A stretch of 64,000 bases of DNA, taken from positions 9,784 through 73,783 of the forward strand of contig JBFWYO010000011.1 of the NCBI GenBank assembly GCA_050186335.1. Reading direction: 5' to 3'. This stretch comes from JBFWYO01 sp050186335 (GTDB taxonomy: Bacteria > Pseudomonadota > Alphaproteobacteria > Bin65). Made by a program: the position numbers and the translations under genes. The notes below the pieces were generated by a model. The model was not told where the DNA came from, searched no databases, and saw only the letters and a list, made by a program, of their open reading frames with translations. Below, one piece after another: positions 38,063 to 46,911 of this stretch (position 1 is its first letter; each line of letters opens with the position of its first letter).

Positions 38063-38140
38063 GAAGTGCAGGGCAAGCCGCACCATGTTGCAGTTTAGAG
38101 CGGCGCGTCGGCTAATCGGCGCGCGTGGGAGCGCTGGTCC

Positions 38141-40462
38141 ATGATGACGCGACCGGCCTTCAACATCCGATTTTTCACCTGGGTCGTCCAGCATCCGTGG
38201 CTGGTGATCGCGCTTACTATCTTATGGACCGGCGCGCTCGGTTTTCACCTCAAGGACATGTCGTTCGATCCGGACAGCCGGGTCTTCTTCAGCGCCACCA
38301 ACCCGCAGCGCATCGCACTCGACAAGGTCGAGAACACCTACAATAAAGCGAATAACGTCCTCTTCGTTCTCGCGCCGAAGAACGGCGACGTATTCACCAA
38401 ACGCACGCTGGAATTGGTTGAGGAACTGACCGACCGCGCATGGCGCATGCCGTCGTCGTTCCGCGTCGATTCGATTGCGAACTTCTCGCATACCTATGCA
38501 CGCGGCGACGATCTTATCGTCGAGCCGTTGTACAAGAACGCCTCCGCGATGTCGGATGCGGACATCGCCCGCACGCGCGGGCTGACGCTCGGCAATAAGG
38601 AGCTGGTCAATCGCCTGATATCCGCGAAAGGTGACGTGACCGCGGTCTCCGTGCTGGTCAACATGCACGACAACGGCCGCGTGGAAGTGCCGAAGATCGC
38701 CCTATGGTCGCGCGAACTGGCCAAGGAACTCGGCGCGAAATATCCGGACGTCGAGTTCCGCCTGACCGGCGGCGTGATCGCCGACGAAACCTTCGCGGAG
38801 GCCGGCAATCGCGACCTGGCGACATTGACGCCGGTCATGCTGTTGATGATTTTCGTGGCGCTCTGGGCCGGTTTGCGCACGTTCGGCGGTACCGTGGCGA
38901 CGATGTTCGTGGTGGTACTGTCGGTCGTCGTGGCGCTCGGTATTTATGTCGGTACCGGGACGATCCTGAACGGCGCTACGGCCGGCGCGCCGGTCATCAT
39001 CATGACCGTCTCGATCCTCGATTCGGCGCATATCATCCGCGCGACGGGCCAGCAGTTACGCACCGGCCTGACCAAAGAGCAGGCGATCGTCAAGTCGTTG
39101 GAGCTCAACAACATGGCGATCTTCGTCACTTCGTTCACCGACGTGATCGGATTCATGACGTTGAACTTCGCGGAATCGCCGCCATTGATCGAGCTCGGCA
39201 ATATCGTCACGGTCGGCGTCGTTGCCGCCTATATTCTCAGTATGACGTTCCTGCCGGCGCTGCTGGCCATCCTGCCGGCGCCGCCCGCCGAAGATCGGTT
39301 TGGGCTCGACGACAAGATGGCGCGCATCGCGCGATATATCATCTTGCATCGCCGGAAGTTCCTGGTGAGCACGTCGGTTGTCGTTGTGCTGATGTCGGCC
39401 GGCATTTACCGAATCACGCTCGACGACGATTTCATCAAGTATTTCAGCAAATCCTATGATTTTCGCAACGATACCGAGTTCCTCCAGGAACGCCTGGGCG
39501 GACTGCATGTGATCAATTTCTCGATCGCGTCGGGCGAGGAGCAGGGTGTCACACGGCCCGACTATCTCGCGACGATCGACAAATTCGCCGCCTGGTATCG
39601 GCAACAGCCCAACGTCGTGCATGTCGCATCGCTGGCCGATACGATGAAGCGGCTCAACAAGAACTTGAACGGCGACGATCCGGCGCAGGAAAAAGTGCCG
39701 GAATCGCGCAATCTTGCCGCGCAGATGCTCCTTTTGTACGAAATGTCGCTGCCGTTCGGACACGATTTGCGCGGCCAGCTTGACGTCTCGCGCTCCTCGT
39801 CGCTGGTCACCGTCTGGGTGCGCAACGTCTCGTCGAGCGACATCAAGCGGCTCGGCTTGGCCGGCGAAGAATGGCTCCGAAAAAATGCGCCCAACGAGAT
39901 GCACAGCACGGCGACCGGCCTCTCGATGGCGTATGCCTATATTTCGGAAGCCAACATCCGCGCGATGCTGCTCGGGACTCTGGTCGCGCTGTCGCTGATT
40001 TCATTCACCATGCTGATAATGCTCCGCAACCTTCGTATTTCCTTGGTTGCGCTGATACCGAACCTGGTGCCGGTGTTCATGGCGTTCGGCCTGTGGGGGT
40101 TCCTGTTCGGCGAGGTCAACCTTGCGGTCTCGGTCGTCGGTTCCTTCACGTTCGGCATTGTCGTGGACGATACGACTCACATTTTGACGAAATACCTCTA
40201 TGCGCGCCGTAAGCTGAAACTGGAGCCGAACGAGGCAATGGTGCATGTATTCGAAAGCGTCGGCAGCGCCATGGTACTGACGTCGATTACATTGGTGGCC
40301 GGATTTGTCGTGCTGACGTTCTCGGGGTTCGCGGTCAGCTACCAGATGGGCTTCCTGTCGGCCATCACGATCCTGATAGCGGCGATCGTCGAAGTGCTGC
40401 TGCTGCCGCCCATCGTCATCGCGATCGGCGAAAGCCGCCGCAAGCGCAAAACGCCCGCATGA
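38141..40462 (+). CDS. RND/MMPL superfamily exporter
   Basis: Inner-membrane transporter of 773 residues with the RND layout of one span, a large periplasmic loop, five spans, a second loop and five spans. Candidate proton-relay acids are D294 in ILDSAHI and D676/D677 in GIVVDDTTH. The MMPL/HpnN-like branch moves lipids or lipidic polyketides rather than drugs. It begins 78 nt after the synthase and overlaps the PPTase start by 4 nt. Export of the synthase product is the natural inference, as with MmpL7 and mycobacterial polyketide lipids. Confidence 0.9.
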   Translation: MMTRPAFNIRFFTWVVQHPWLVIALTILWTGALGFHLKDMSFDPDSRVFFSATNPQRIALDKVENTYNKANNVLFVLAPKNGDVFTKRTLELVEELTDRAWRMPSSFRVDSIANFSHTYARGDDLIVEPLYKNASAMSDADIARTRGLTLGNKELVNRLISAKGDVTAVSVLVNMHDNGRVEVPKIALWSRELAKELGAKYPDVEFRLTGGVIADETFAEAGNRDLATLTPVMLLMIFVALWAGLRTFGGTVATMFVVVLSVVVALGIYVGTGTILNGATAGAPVIIMTVSILDSAHIIRATGQQLRTGLTKEQAIVKSLELNNMAIFVTSFTDVIGFMTLNFAESPPLIELGNIVTVGVVAAYILSMTFLPALLAILPAPPAEDRFGLDDKMARIARYIILHRRKFLVSTSVVVVLMSAGIYRITLDDDFIKYFSKSYDFRNDTEFLQERLGGLHVINFSIASGEEQGVTRPDYLATIDKFAAWYRQQPNVVHVASLADTMKRLNKNLNGDDPAQEKVPESRNLAAQMLLLYEMSLPFGHDLRGQLDVSRSSSLVTVWVRNVSSSDIKRLGLAGEEWLRKNAPNEMHSTATGLSMAYAYISEANIRAMLLGTLVALSLISFTMLIMLRNLRISLVALIPNLVPVFMAFGLWGFLFGEVNLAVSVVGSFTFGIVVDDTTHILTKYLYARRKLKLEPNEAMVHVFESVGSAMVLTSITLVAGFVVLTFSGFAVSYQMGFLSAITILIAAIVEVLLLPPIVIAIGESRRKRKTPA

Positions 40463-41196
40463 ATCGCCCCGCCGTCCGCGCAAGATCGATCGCGCTGGCG
40501 GATCGTTCGATCGACCTGTGGTGGGTCGAGTTGCCCGACAATGCTCGCGTTGCCGCGGCCGCGGATATGCTATCGCCGACCGAGCGCACCCGGCTCGCGC
40601 GCATGAAGGTGCCGGCGCGGCGGCGCGAATTTGTGGCCGGCCGCGTTGCGCTGCGGCGCATTCTCGGCCGCTATCTCGGCGTAGCGCCAGCCGCGGTCGA
40701 CATCGAGACGATGGCAGGCGGCAAGCCCCGCATCGCCGGGTCGACGCTGCAGTTCAGCTTGGCGCACAGCCGGGACTGTGTCGCGGTCGCCGTCGCCCGC
40801 GCCGGGGCGCTCGGCGTCGATATCGAGGCGGCACGTGCCCTGCTGAGACCGGATCGCCTGGCACAGACCCTGTTGGCGCCGGCGGCTCTAGCAGCGTGGC
40901 GCGCGCTCCCGCCGACGCGGCAGACCGGACCGTTACTGTATGCGTGGACGGCGACGGAAGCGGTCATCAAGGCGCTCGGGCGGTCGCTCCCGGGCGCGCT
41001 GCGAAGTGTGAAGATCGACGGATTGGGCACCGAATGGCCGGTGCTGGCTTCGATCGACGGCCGGCCCGGGCCGGCCCGGCGATGGGTCATCCGCTACGTT
41101 GAGGCGCCGACGCCTTACACATGCGCGGTTGCGTGCGATCGGCCGATCGACGGCATCCGCCTGCGCCGGTTCCGCTGGCCGCCTCAGAAGCGGTAG
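40459..41196 (+). CDS. 4'-phosphopantetheinyl transferase (Sfp type)
   Basis: Activates carrier proteins by adding phosphopantetheine from CoA; 245 residues, Sfp/Gsp size. Motifs are GGKPRI (88-92 region), FSLAHS, GVDIE (119-123, Mg ligands D121 and E123) and WTATEAVIKA (163-172). In the last motif the usual Lys before Glu is Thr166, while E167 and K171 are retained. Translational coupling to the exporter in the PKS operon indicates that its target is S2108 of the synthase. Its stop runs 13 nt into the convergent outer-membrane gene. Confidence 0.9.
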   Translation: MNRPAVRARSIALADRSIDLWWVELPDNARVAAAADMLSPTERTRLARMKVPARRREFVAGRVALRRILGRYLGVAPAAVDIETMAGGKPRIAGSTLQFSLAHSRDCVAVAVARAGALGVDIEAARALLRPDRLAQTLLAPAALAAWRALPPTRQTGPLLYAWTATEAVIKALGRSLPGALRSVKIDGLGTEWPVLASIDGRPGPARRWVIRYVEAPTPYTCAVACDRPIDGIRLRRFRWPPQKR

Positions 41197-42449
41197 GCGA
41201 CGCCGAGCTGGATGTAGCTGTCCTTGCGCACGGGATAGAGAATGTCGTCGCGCGCCGGCGTCACGAACACGCGCGCGATCGCCTGGATACGCCAGTTGTC
41301 GCCGATGCGTCGGCTGGACTCGAGATAGATGTAGCGCGATGATTGACGCAGATCCTGCACGATGCCGATCAGCGCGCGCGTATCCTCCGGGTCGTTCAGC
41401 GCCAGCCGGGCGCCGAAGAAGATATCGTTCTCGTTCGCCGTCGTCGCACGCTTGCCGCGGCTGTCATACAACACTTCGGCGAGCAGTCCGATGTCCCAAC
41501 GCCTGCCGAACACCGAATTGAACGTGTACTCGACGCCGCCGACGAACGCTCCGTAGGTCTCGTCCTTGCCATTGCGATTGCTGAAGCCCTCGCGCACCAG
41601 CCCTTCGAACTTGAACAGCCAATTGCCCCAGGTGTACTGGGCATCGACGCCGCCCTGGTTGATGATCTGATAGTGCGGCGTAAAGATCGTCTCGAACGAT
41701 TCGTTGACGCTCAGCTTGAAGCTCGGATCGCGGCTGGTACCGCGGAAATAATAGACTCCAAAGTCGAACTTTCCGATGCTGTGGCTGTAGCGCACGGCGA
41801 AATCCGGGTGCCATTCCTTCAAGTCGCTTTCGTAGGTCGTCCGGTCGGTGGCGACGTAGAACGGTCCGCGCAGTCGGCCGGCGCGGCCGGGAAACGTGCG
41901 TTCGCGGAAATACGGCAGATAGAACAGGTCGACGACGCCCCAATCGCGCGCAAAGCGCAGTTGCAGCATGGGCTGGCCGAGCTTGGTCTTGCCGTCGATA
42001 TCCTCGACGAGATCGGTCTGGTTGATGATGTCAACCAGATGGACGGATTCGGTCACGCCCCAGTAAACCTTGCCGACGCCGAAGCGAACCTCGACGAAAT
42101 CGAAATTCTTCATCCACAGCATTTCCCGCACGTCGAAGTGCGAACGGCTGTCGTCGGCAAAATCCGCGCGATAGAACGGCTTGAAGGTGAGCCGGCCGAG
42201 ATACGGATCTTCGTAGCTGAAATCGAGCAGGCCATAGACCGACAGGCCCTGCGGGTTCTGCCCCTGGCCCCGGTTGACCGGGGATTGAGGGAACAGTCGC
42301 GCCTCGACGCCGAATTCGCCGGTGATCTTGACTGCGCTGTTGCCCATCGGCAGCAGCGCTTCGCTGAGCGCGCCGCCCACAACGGCAGACGCCGCCATGG
42401 CGCCCAAGCCGAAACGACCCCAAAGCCCCTTAAACTGCCCCCAGCCCAT
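41184..42449 (-). CDS. Outer-membrane beta-barrel protein
   Basis: A 421-residue protein with an N-terminal export segment, alternating aromatic/polar beta strands throughout and a C-terminal GVAYRF ending in Phe, the recognition signal for barrel assembly. No TonB plug or porin signature is evident to me. GAGGGAC precedes the ATG. It lies 9 nt downstream of the LolA-like gene in the same direction and converges on the PKS operon, so I infer an outer-membrane step in product delivery. Comparable barrels sit beside MMPL and LolA-like genes in other proteobacteria. Confidence 0.8.
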   Translation of the reverse strand: MGWGQFKGLWGRFGLGAMAASAVVGGALSEALLPMGNSAVKITGEFGVEARLFPQSPVNRGQGQNPQGLSVYGLLDFSYEDPYLGRLTFKPFYRADFADDSRSHFDVREMLWMKNFDFVEVRFGVGKVYWGVTESVHLVDIINQTDLVEDIDGKTKLGQPMLQLRFARDWGVVDLFYLPYFRERTFPGRAGRLRGPFYVATDRTTYESDLKEWHPDFAVRYSHSIGKFDFGVYYFRGTSRDPSFKLSVNESFETIFTPHYQIINQGGVDAQYTWGNWLFKFEGLVREGFSNRNGKDETYGAFVGGVEYTFNSVFGRRWDIGLLAEVLYDSRGKRATTANENDIFFGARLALNDPEDTRALIGIVQDLRQSSRYIYLESSRRIGDNWRIQAIARVFVTPARDDILYPVRKDSYIQLGVAYRF

Positions 42450-42458
42450 TTTGTCCCT

Positions 42459-43262
42459 CTACTTAGCCCGCTCCAAACTGGTGCGCGTAAAATCGTCGTC
42501 CTTCAGGCCGACCCCAAATTCGTAACTCTCCCACACCAGGTCGGTTGCCTTGCCGTTCTGGTGATTGATCATTTCGAGCTTGTGGGACCGCCAGAATTTG
42601 TCCTGGTAGCGACGGAAGTCCGCCGCCGTCAGCGTCTTCAGCTTCTCGTTCTTACGATCGAAGTATTCAACCTTGAATGTACGATATTCCGCCTTGTCGA
42701 TCCAGGCTATCATGCGGGAATAGCCCGATTGCCGGTCCTTCGGCTTGCGCTCGACTACGAAGCAGTCGTTAACGCCCAGCTTCTCGTCGCGCAGATGACG
42801 GTAGGTGTATTTGTCGATCTGGAAGCCGGCCATGTCTTCATACGAAAACTCGCTGCCGACGAACGAGCCCGACTTGTTCGACGAGCTGATGCGCTTGACG
42901 CGCTTCAGATCCGGCAGGAACAGCCATTGATCGTCGTCGGAAGCATCGTGCGCATGGGTCAGGAGCGCGGTACCCTTGATATCGGGCGGATGTTGAAACA
43001 CCACGATGCTCTTGTCGCCGTCCCGCTCGGACCGCTCGAGCGTTCGGATGCTGAGTTCCCGGTTCGCCGTGGTGCCGCCCCGATCGCGCAATACCATGCG
43101 CGCCCGGGCTACCGAGTCGCGCCAGCCCTTGTTGCGGCGTTCGCCTTCCTTGACGATCGCCAGCCCCTTTTCCTCGGGCGTTTCGGCGAGTAGCGCCTGC
43201 AGCGGCAGGGTGGCGACCGCGGCGGAGAGCGGCAGCAAAGCAAGGAAACGGCGACGGTGCAT
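42459..43262 (-). CDS. LolA-like outer membrane lipoprotein-sorting protein
   Basis: Periplasmic lipid-carrier-like protein of 267 residues. The N-terminus MHRRRFLALLPLSAAVATL is an export signal with a twin-Arg-like start, cleaved after LLA. The mature part resembles the outer membrane lipoprotein-sorting family related to LolA/LolB (QWLFLPDLKRVKRISS, SEFSYEDMAGFQIDKY). These proteins usually accompany MMPL exporters. It should ferry a hydrophobic product from the RND pump to the outer membrane. It is first of a two-gene operon with the barrel protein. Confidence 0.85.
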   Translation of the reverse strand: MHRRRFLALLPLSAAVATLPLQALLAETPEEKGLAIVKEGERRNKGWRDSVARARMVLRDRGGTTANRELSIRTLERSERDGDKSIVVFQHPPDIKGTALLTHAHDASDDDQWLFLPDLKRVKRISSSNKSGSFVGSEFSYEDMAGFQIDKYTYRHLRDEKLGVNDCFVVERKPKDRQSGYSRMIAWIDKAEYRTFKVEYFDRKNEKLKTLTAADFRRYQDKFWRSHKLEMINHQNGKATDLVWESYEFGVGLKDDDFTRTSLERAK

Positions 43263-43458
43263 GGGGAGTCCGATCTCAAGAATTGTCGGCGGTGCACTGA
43301 GAGCTTGTGCGGCGTTCCGGCGCGCGGAAGACAGAGGCTACACACAGCATAGTCGGGGCGGGCCCGACTGGGTATCGCCGAACCGTGCCGGGACATTATG
43401 TCAAAATGGCGGAATTGCTAAGGATCGTCCTCAATTTATGTGCTTTGCGGGTCATTAG

Positions 43459-43487
43459 TTGACATCTAAATATTTTAGTTCTTAAAT
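43459..43487 (+). promoter_or_regulatory. Sigma-70-like promoter for the flavin oxidoreductase gene
   Basis: TTGACA (43459-43464) and TTAAAT (43482-43487) are separated by 17 bp in an AT-rich stretch upstream of ATG 43521. A GGGAGG ribosome binding site follows at 43509-43514. The 258-nt divergent region also holds a 7-bp hairpin (AGTCGGG at 43351-43357 with CCCGACT at 43363-43369), nearer the LolA-like gene, of unknown role. Confidence 0.55.
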
Positions 43488-43520
43488 AAATACCGATCAA
43501 GCTCAAATGGGAGGCGTGTC

Positions 43521-44972
43521 ATGTGGCGTCCGGCCGAGCGCATCGAATGGGAACCGAAAGCCCAGCCCTGGCCGAGCGAGGCCGAAGCGAAAGCATCGCG
43601 CCTGTTTAGTCCGATCGGCTTTGGGCCGTTTCATTTGGCGCAGCGCACCTGGGTCCCGGCCATGGTGCCGTGGCGTGCGACCGAAGACGGCTTCGTGACG
43701 CCCGACAATATCGATTGGTACGCCCGTTTTGCCCGCGGCCGGCCCGGCGCGATCGTGGTCGAAGCCACCGGCATCCGCGATATCCCGAGCGGTCCCTTAT
43801 TGCGCATCGGCGACGACCGGTTCGTACCGGGACTCAAGACGCTGGTCGATGCCGTGCGAGAAGCGAGCGGCGGCGAGAGCAAACTCTACATCCAGCTGAT
43901 CGATTTCCTGTCGATCCGTCGGCGCCCCGATCCGGCCAAGTATTTCCAGCAGCATCTGCGCATTACGGCTGCGCACCGCGCCGCACTGAACGCGCAGGAC
44001 TGGCCGGAGGCGAAAATCCGCGAGCATTTGATCGCGATGAAGGACGCCGAACTGGATGCCGTGCTGGCGCCGCGCGAGCTCGAGGCCCTGCGCATGGGGT
44101 ACCGCGAGCGCATCACCGATACGAACCTGCCGCACGTGCGCGACCTGCCGCAGACCATGCCGAAATTGTTCGCCGCCGCGGCCCTGCGCGCGCGCGCGGC
44201 CGGCTTCGACGGCGTCGAGCTGCATTACGCTCACGCCTATACGATGGCCTCGTTCCTGTCGGCGCGGAATACCCGCGAGGACGGCTATGGCGGCCCGCGC
44301 GAGAACCGCGCCCGGTTGCCGCTTGAGGTCTATCGCGCGGTGCGCCAGGCGGTCGGCACGGATTATGTGGTCGGCTGCCGCTATCTCAGCGACGAGATCA
44401 TCGAGGGCGGCAACCGCGTCGAAGACGCGATTTATTTCGGCGTCGAGTTCGCCAAGGCCGGCATGGATTTCATCTCGATGTCGCGCGGCGGCAAATTCGA
44501 GGACGCGATGCAGCCGAAGGTCGGCGGCGCGGTCTATCCCTATACCGGGCAAAGCGGCTACGAATGCATGCCGCAATACAAATCCGACGCCAAAGGCCCG
44601 TTCGGCCGCAATGTCGAGCCGGTCTCGCGCATCCGCGCTGCGATCCGCAACGCCGGTCTGCAGACCCCGGTTGTCGTCGCCGGGGGCATCTTCGATTTCG
44701 CCGTGGCGGAGAAACTACTGCGCGACGAAAAGGCCGACGTTATTGCGCTTGCCCGCCAATCGCTGGCCGATCCGGACTGGTTCCGCAAGGTGCGCATGGG
44801 GCGGGGTAACGAGGTGCGCATTTGCCAGTACACCAATTACTGCGAAGCGCTCGATCAGAAGCATAAGCAGGTCACCTGCGAGCTGTGGGACCGTGTGCAG
44901 CTCGACGAGCCTGGCGTCAAGTTGAGCGACGACGGCAAGCGTCGCATGGTGGCGCCGGATTGGGAGCCGTAA
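43521..44972 (+). CDS. NADH:flavin oxidoreductase, old yellow enzyme family
   Basis: FMN TIM-barrel oxidoreductase of 483 residues. Family elements include the substrate-binding ELHYAHAYTMASFLS, NTREDGYGG and VVAGGIFDFAVAEKLL. Near the C-terminus C435, C441 and C453 resemble part of the four-cysteine iron-sulfur site of 2,4-dienoyl-CoA reductases, but one ligand is missing and no second flavin/NADPH module follows. The substrate may be an enoate or dienoyl compound. It lies 64 nt before a CoA ligase gene and probably shares its transcript. Confidence 0.85.
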   Translation: MWRPAERIEWEPKAQPWPSEAEAKASRLFSPIGFGPFHLAQRTWVPAMVPWRATEDGFVTPDNIDWYARFARGRPGAIVVEATGIRDIPSGPLLRIGDDRFVPGLKTLVDAVREASGGESKLYIQLIDFLSIRRRPDPAKYFQQHLRITAAHRAALNAQDWPEAKIREHLIAMKDAELDAVLAPRELEALRMGYRERITDTNLPHVRDLPQTMPKLFAAAALRARAAGFDGVELHYAHAYTMASFLSARNTREDGYGGPRENRARLPLEVYRAVRQAVGTDYVVGCRYLSDEIIEGGNRVEDAIYFGVEFAKAGMDFISMSRGGKFEDAMQPKVGGAVYPYTGQSGYECMPQYKSDAKGPFGRNVEPVSRIRAAIRNAGLQTPVVVAGGIFDFAVAEKLLRDEKADVIALARQSLADPDWFRKVRMGRGNEVRICQYTNYCEALDQKHKQVTCELWDRVQLDEPGVKLSDDGKRRMVAPDWEP

Positions 44973-45036
44973 GGGCCGGGCGCGGAAACCGCTTTGATCC
45001 ACTTTCATCGTCGCGCCGGCTGCGCGATAGTGGCGC

Positions 45037-46911
45037 ATGCACGATAGCGCTTCGCACCTGGCGCCGCTCCTTCCGGTCCGGTTCCTCAAGCCCGATATCT
45101 CGCTTGAACATCGGCCCGATGGCACGATTATCATGGCCTCGCGCACGCCGATTGCGCCCTACGACCGGCAGATGGGCATCTGGCTGCGGCGCTGGGCCGA
45201 GCGCACCCCGAACAGTGTTTTTCTTATGGAACGCGCGGCCGGAGCGCTTGGCGGGCCCTGGCTTCGGTTGAGCTATGCCGACGCCCGAAGGCAAATCGAC
45301 CGCGTCTCGGAAGGATTGCTGGCGCTCGGGCTTGGCCCCGACAGGCGCGTCGTCTGCCTATCGGAAAAAAGCATCGGCCATGCCGTGCTCATGCTCGCGG
45401 CCAGCCAGGTCGGCATCCCGTTCGCACCGATTTCGCCGGCCTATTCGCTGCAGGCCAACGATTTCGCGCGGCTTCGCGGTTGCCTTGAACTGATCCAGCC
45501 GAAGCTGGTTTACGTCGAAGACGGGCCGACCTTCGAACGCGCGCTGGCGATCTTGCCCGGCGACGTCGTGGTCGTGCACCGGCTCCGTCCGCCCCAAGGA
45601 CGCAAGTCGATCCCGCTCGACGCGCTCGAAGCGTCGCCGACCGACAAGACGGAACGCGCGTTCGCCGAAACCGGCGAGGACAGCGTCGCGAAAATCCTGT
45701 TCACCTCGGGCTCGACCGGCGCGCCCAAGGCGGTGCCGAACACGCACGGCGAAATGTGCTGCAATACCGTCGCCGCCCGCCAAACCATGCCGTTCATGGA
45801 AACCGTCAAGCCGGTGCTGCTCGACTGGCAGCCCTGGCATCATACCGGCGGCGGCAACTACCAGTTCAATATGGTGCTGCTGAGCGGCGGCACCTACGCG
45901 ATCGACATGGGCAAGCCGACGCCGGAGGCGTACGCCCGCACGCTCGCGAACTTGCGCGACGTATCGCCGACGGCGTCGTTCAACGTGCCGCGCGGTTTCG
46001 CGATGCTGGCCGCCGCGATGCAGGACGATGTCGAACTGCGCCGGAAATATTTTCAGGATCTGCAGGTGATTTCGTATTCAGGCGCCAGCATGCCTTTGCA
46101 GGTGTGGCGCCAGCTCGAAGAGCTCGCGGTCGCCACGCGCGGCTACCGCATTCCGATGCTCTCGTCCTGGGGCATGACCGAAATGGCGCCGGTGCACACG
46201 CAGGTGCACTGGCCGCTCGATGCGCCGAACAATATCGGCGTGCCGATCCCCGGCTGCTCGATCAAACTGGTGCCGACCGGCGACGGGCGCTACCAGGTGC
46301 GCGGCGGCGGGCCGAATATCTTCAAGGGATATCTCGGCCGGCCCGACCTGACGGCCAAGGCCTTCGACGAAGAAGGATATTTTATTACCGGCGATGCGGT
46401 CGAACTGGCCGACCCGAACGACGGCAACAAAGGGTTGATGTTTCGCGGCCGCGTCACCGAAGAATTTAAATTGATGACCGGCACTTTCGTGCTGGTCGGC
46501 GCGCTGCGGCTCGGCTTGGTCGAACAAGCTGCGCCGTTGATCCAGGACTGCGTCGTGATCGGCGAGGCGCGCGACGAAGTCGGTCTGCTGGTGGTCCCCG
46601 ACCTGCCCGCCGCGCGCGAACTGACGGGCCAAGCCGATGCGACTCTCGCCGAGCTTGCCGCCGATCCGCGCGTGCGCGCCGCGATCGCCGAGAAGATACG
46701 TGCCTGGAACGCGCTCAACCCCGCGTCGTCGCGGCGTATCGGGCGGTTCATGCTGCTGGGGGCACCGCCGACGCTGGACGGCGGCGATATGACCGACAAA
46801 GGCTACATCAACCAGCGCGAGGCGATCCGCAAACGCGGCGATCTGATCGAGCGCCTCTATGCGTCGCGGCCGGAAGCGGACGTGGTCGTGCTAGCGGCCC
46901 AGCGGGCGTGA
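45037..46911 (+). CDS. Feruloyl-CoA synthase-like acyl-CoA ligase
   Basis: AMP-forming ligase of 624 residues, the length and pattern of feruloyl-CoA synthases. The phosphate loop FTSGSTGAPKA is at 222-232; LSSWGMTEMAPVHTQ is the A5-like region; FRGRVTEEFKLMTGTFV matches the C-terminal hinge of this group. It would activate ferulate or a related hydroxycinnamate. The hydratase-lyase (Ech) and vanillin dehydrogenase needed for full ferulate breakdown are not in the window. Its last 21 nt overlap the convergent sulfotransferase gene. Confidence 0.85.
   Translation: MHDSASHLAPLLPVRFLKPDISLEHRPDGTIIMASRTPIAPYDRQMGIWLRRWAERTPNSVFLMERAAGALGGPWLRLSYADARRQIDRVSEGLLALGLGPDRRVVCLSEKSIGHAVLMLAASQVGIPFAPISPAYSLQANDFARLRGCLELIQPKLVYVEDGPTFERALAILPGDVVVVHRLRPPQGRKSIPLDALEASPTDKTERAFAETGEDSVAKILFTSGSTGAPKAVPNTHGEMCCNTVAARQTMPFMETVKPVLLDWQPWHHTGGGNYQFNMVLLSGGTYAIDMGKPTPEAYARTLANLRDVSPTASFNVPRGFAMLAAAMQDDVELRRKYFQDLQVISYSGASMPLQVWRQLEELAVATRGYRIPMLSSWGMTEMAPVHTQVHWPLDAPNNIGVPIPGCSIKLVPTGDGRYQVRGGGPNIFKGYLGRPDLTAKAFDEEGYFITGDAVELADPNDGNKGLMFRGRVTEEFKLMTGTFVLVGALRLGLVEQAAPLIQDCVVIGEARDEVGLLVVPDLPAARELTGQADATLAELAADPRVRAAIAEKIRAWNALNPASSRRIGRFMLLGAPPTLDGGDMTDKGYINQREAIRKRGDLIERLYASRPEADVVVLAAQRA

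Noticed and set aside
41343..43193. Plus-strand open frame of 616 codons
   Set aside because: It runs antisense through both the beta-barrel and LolA-like genes, which have clear signals, ribosome sites and family motifs.
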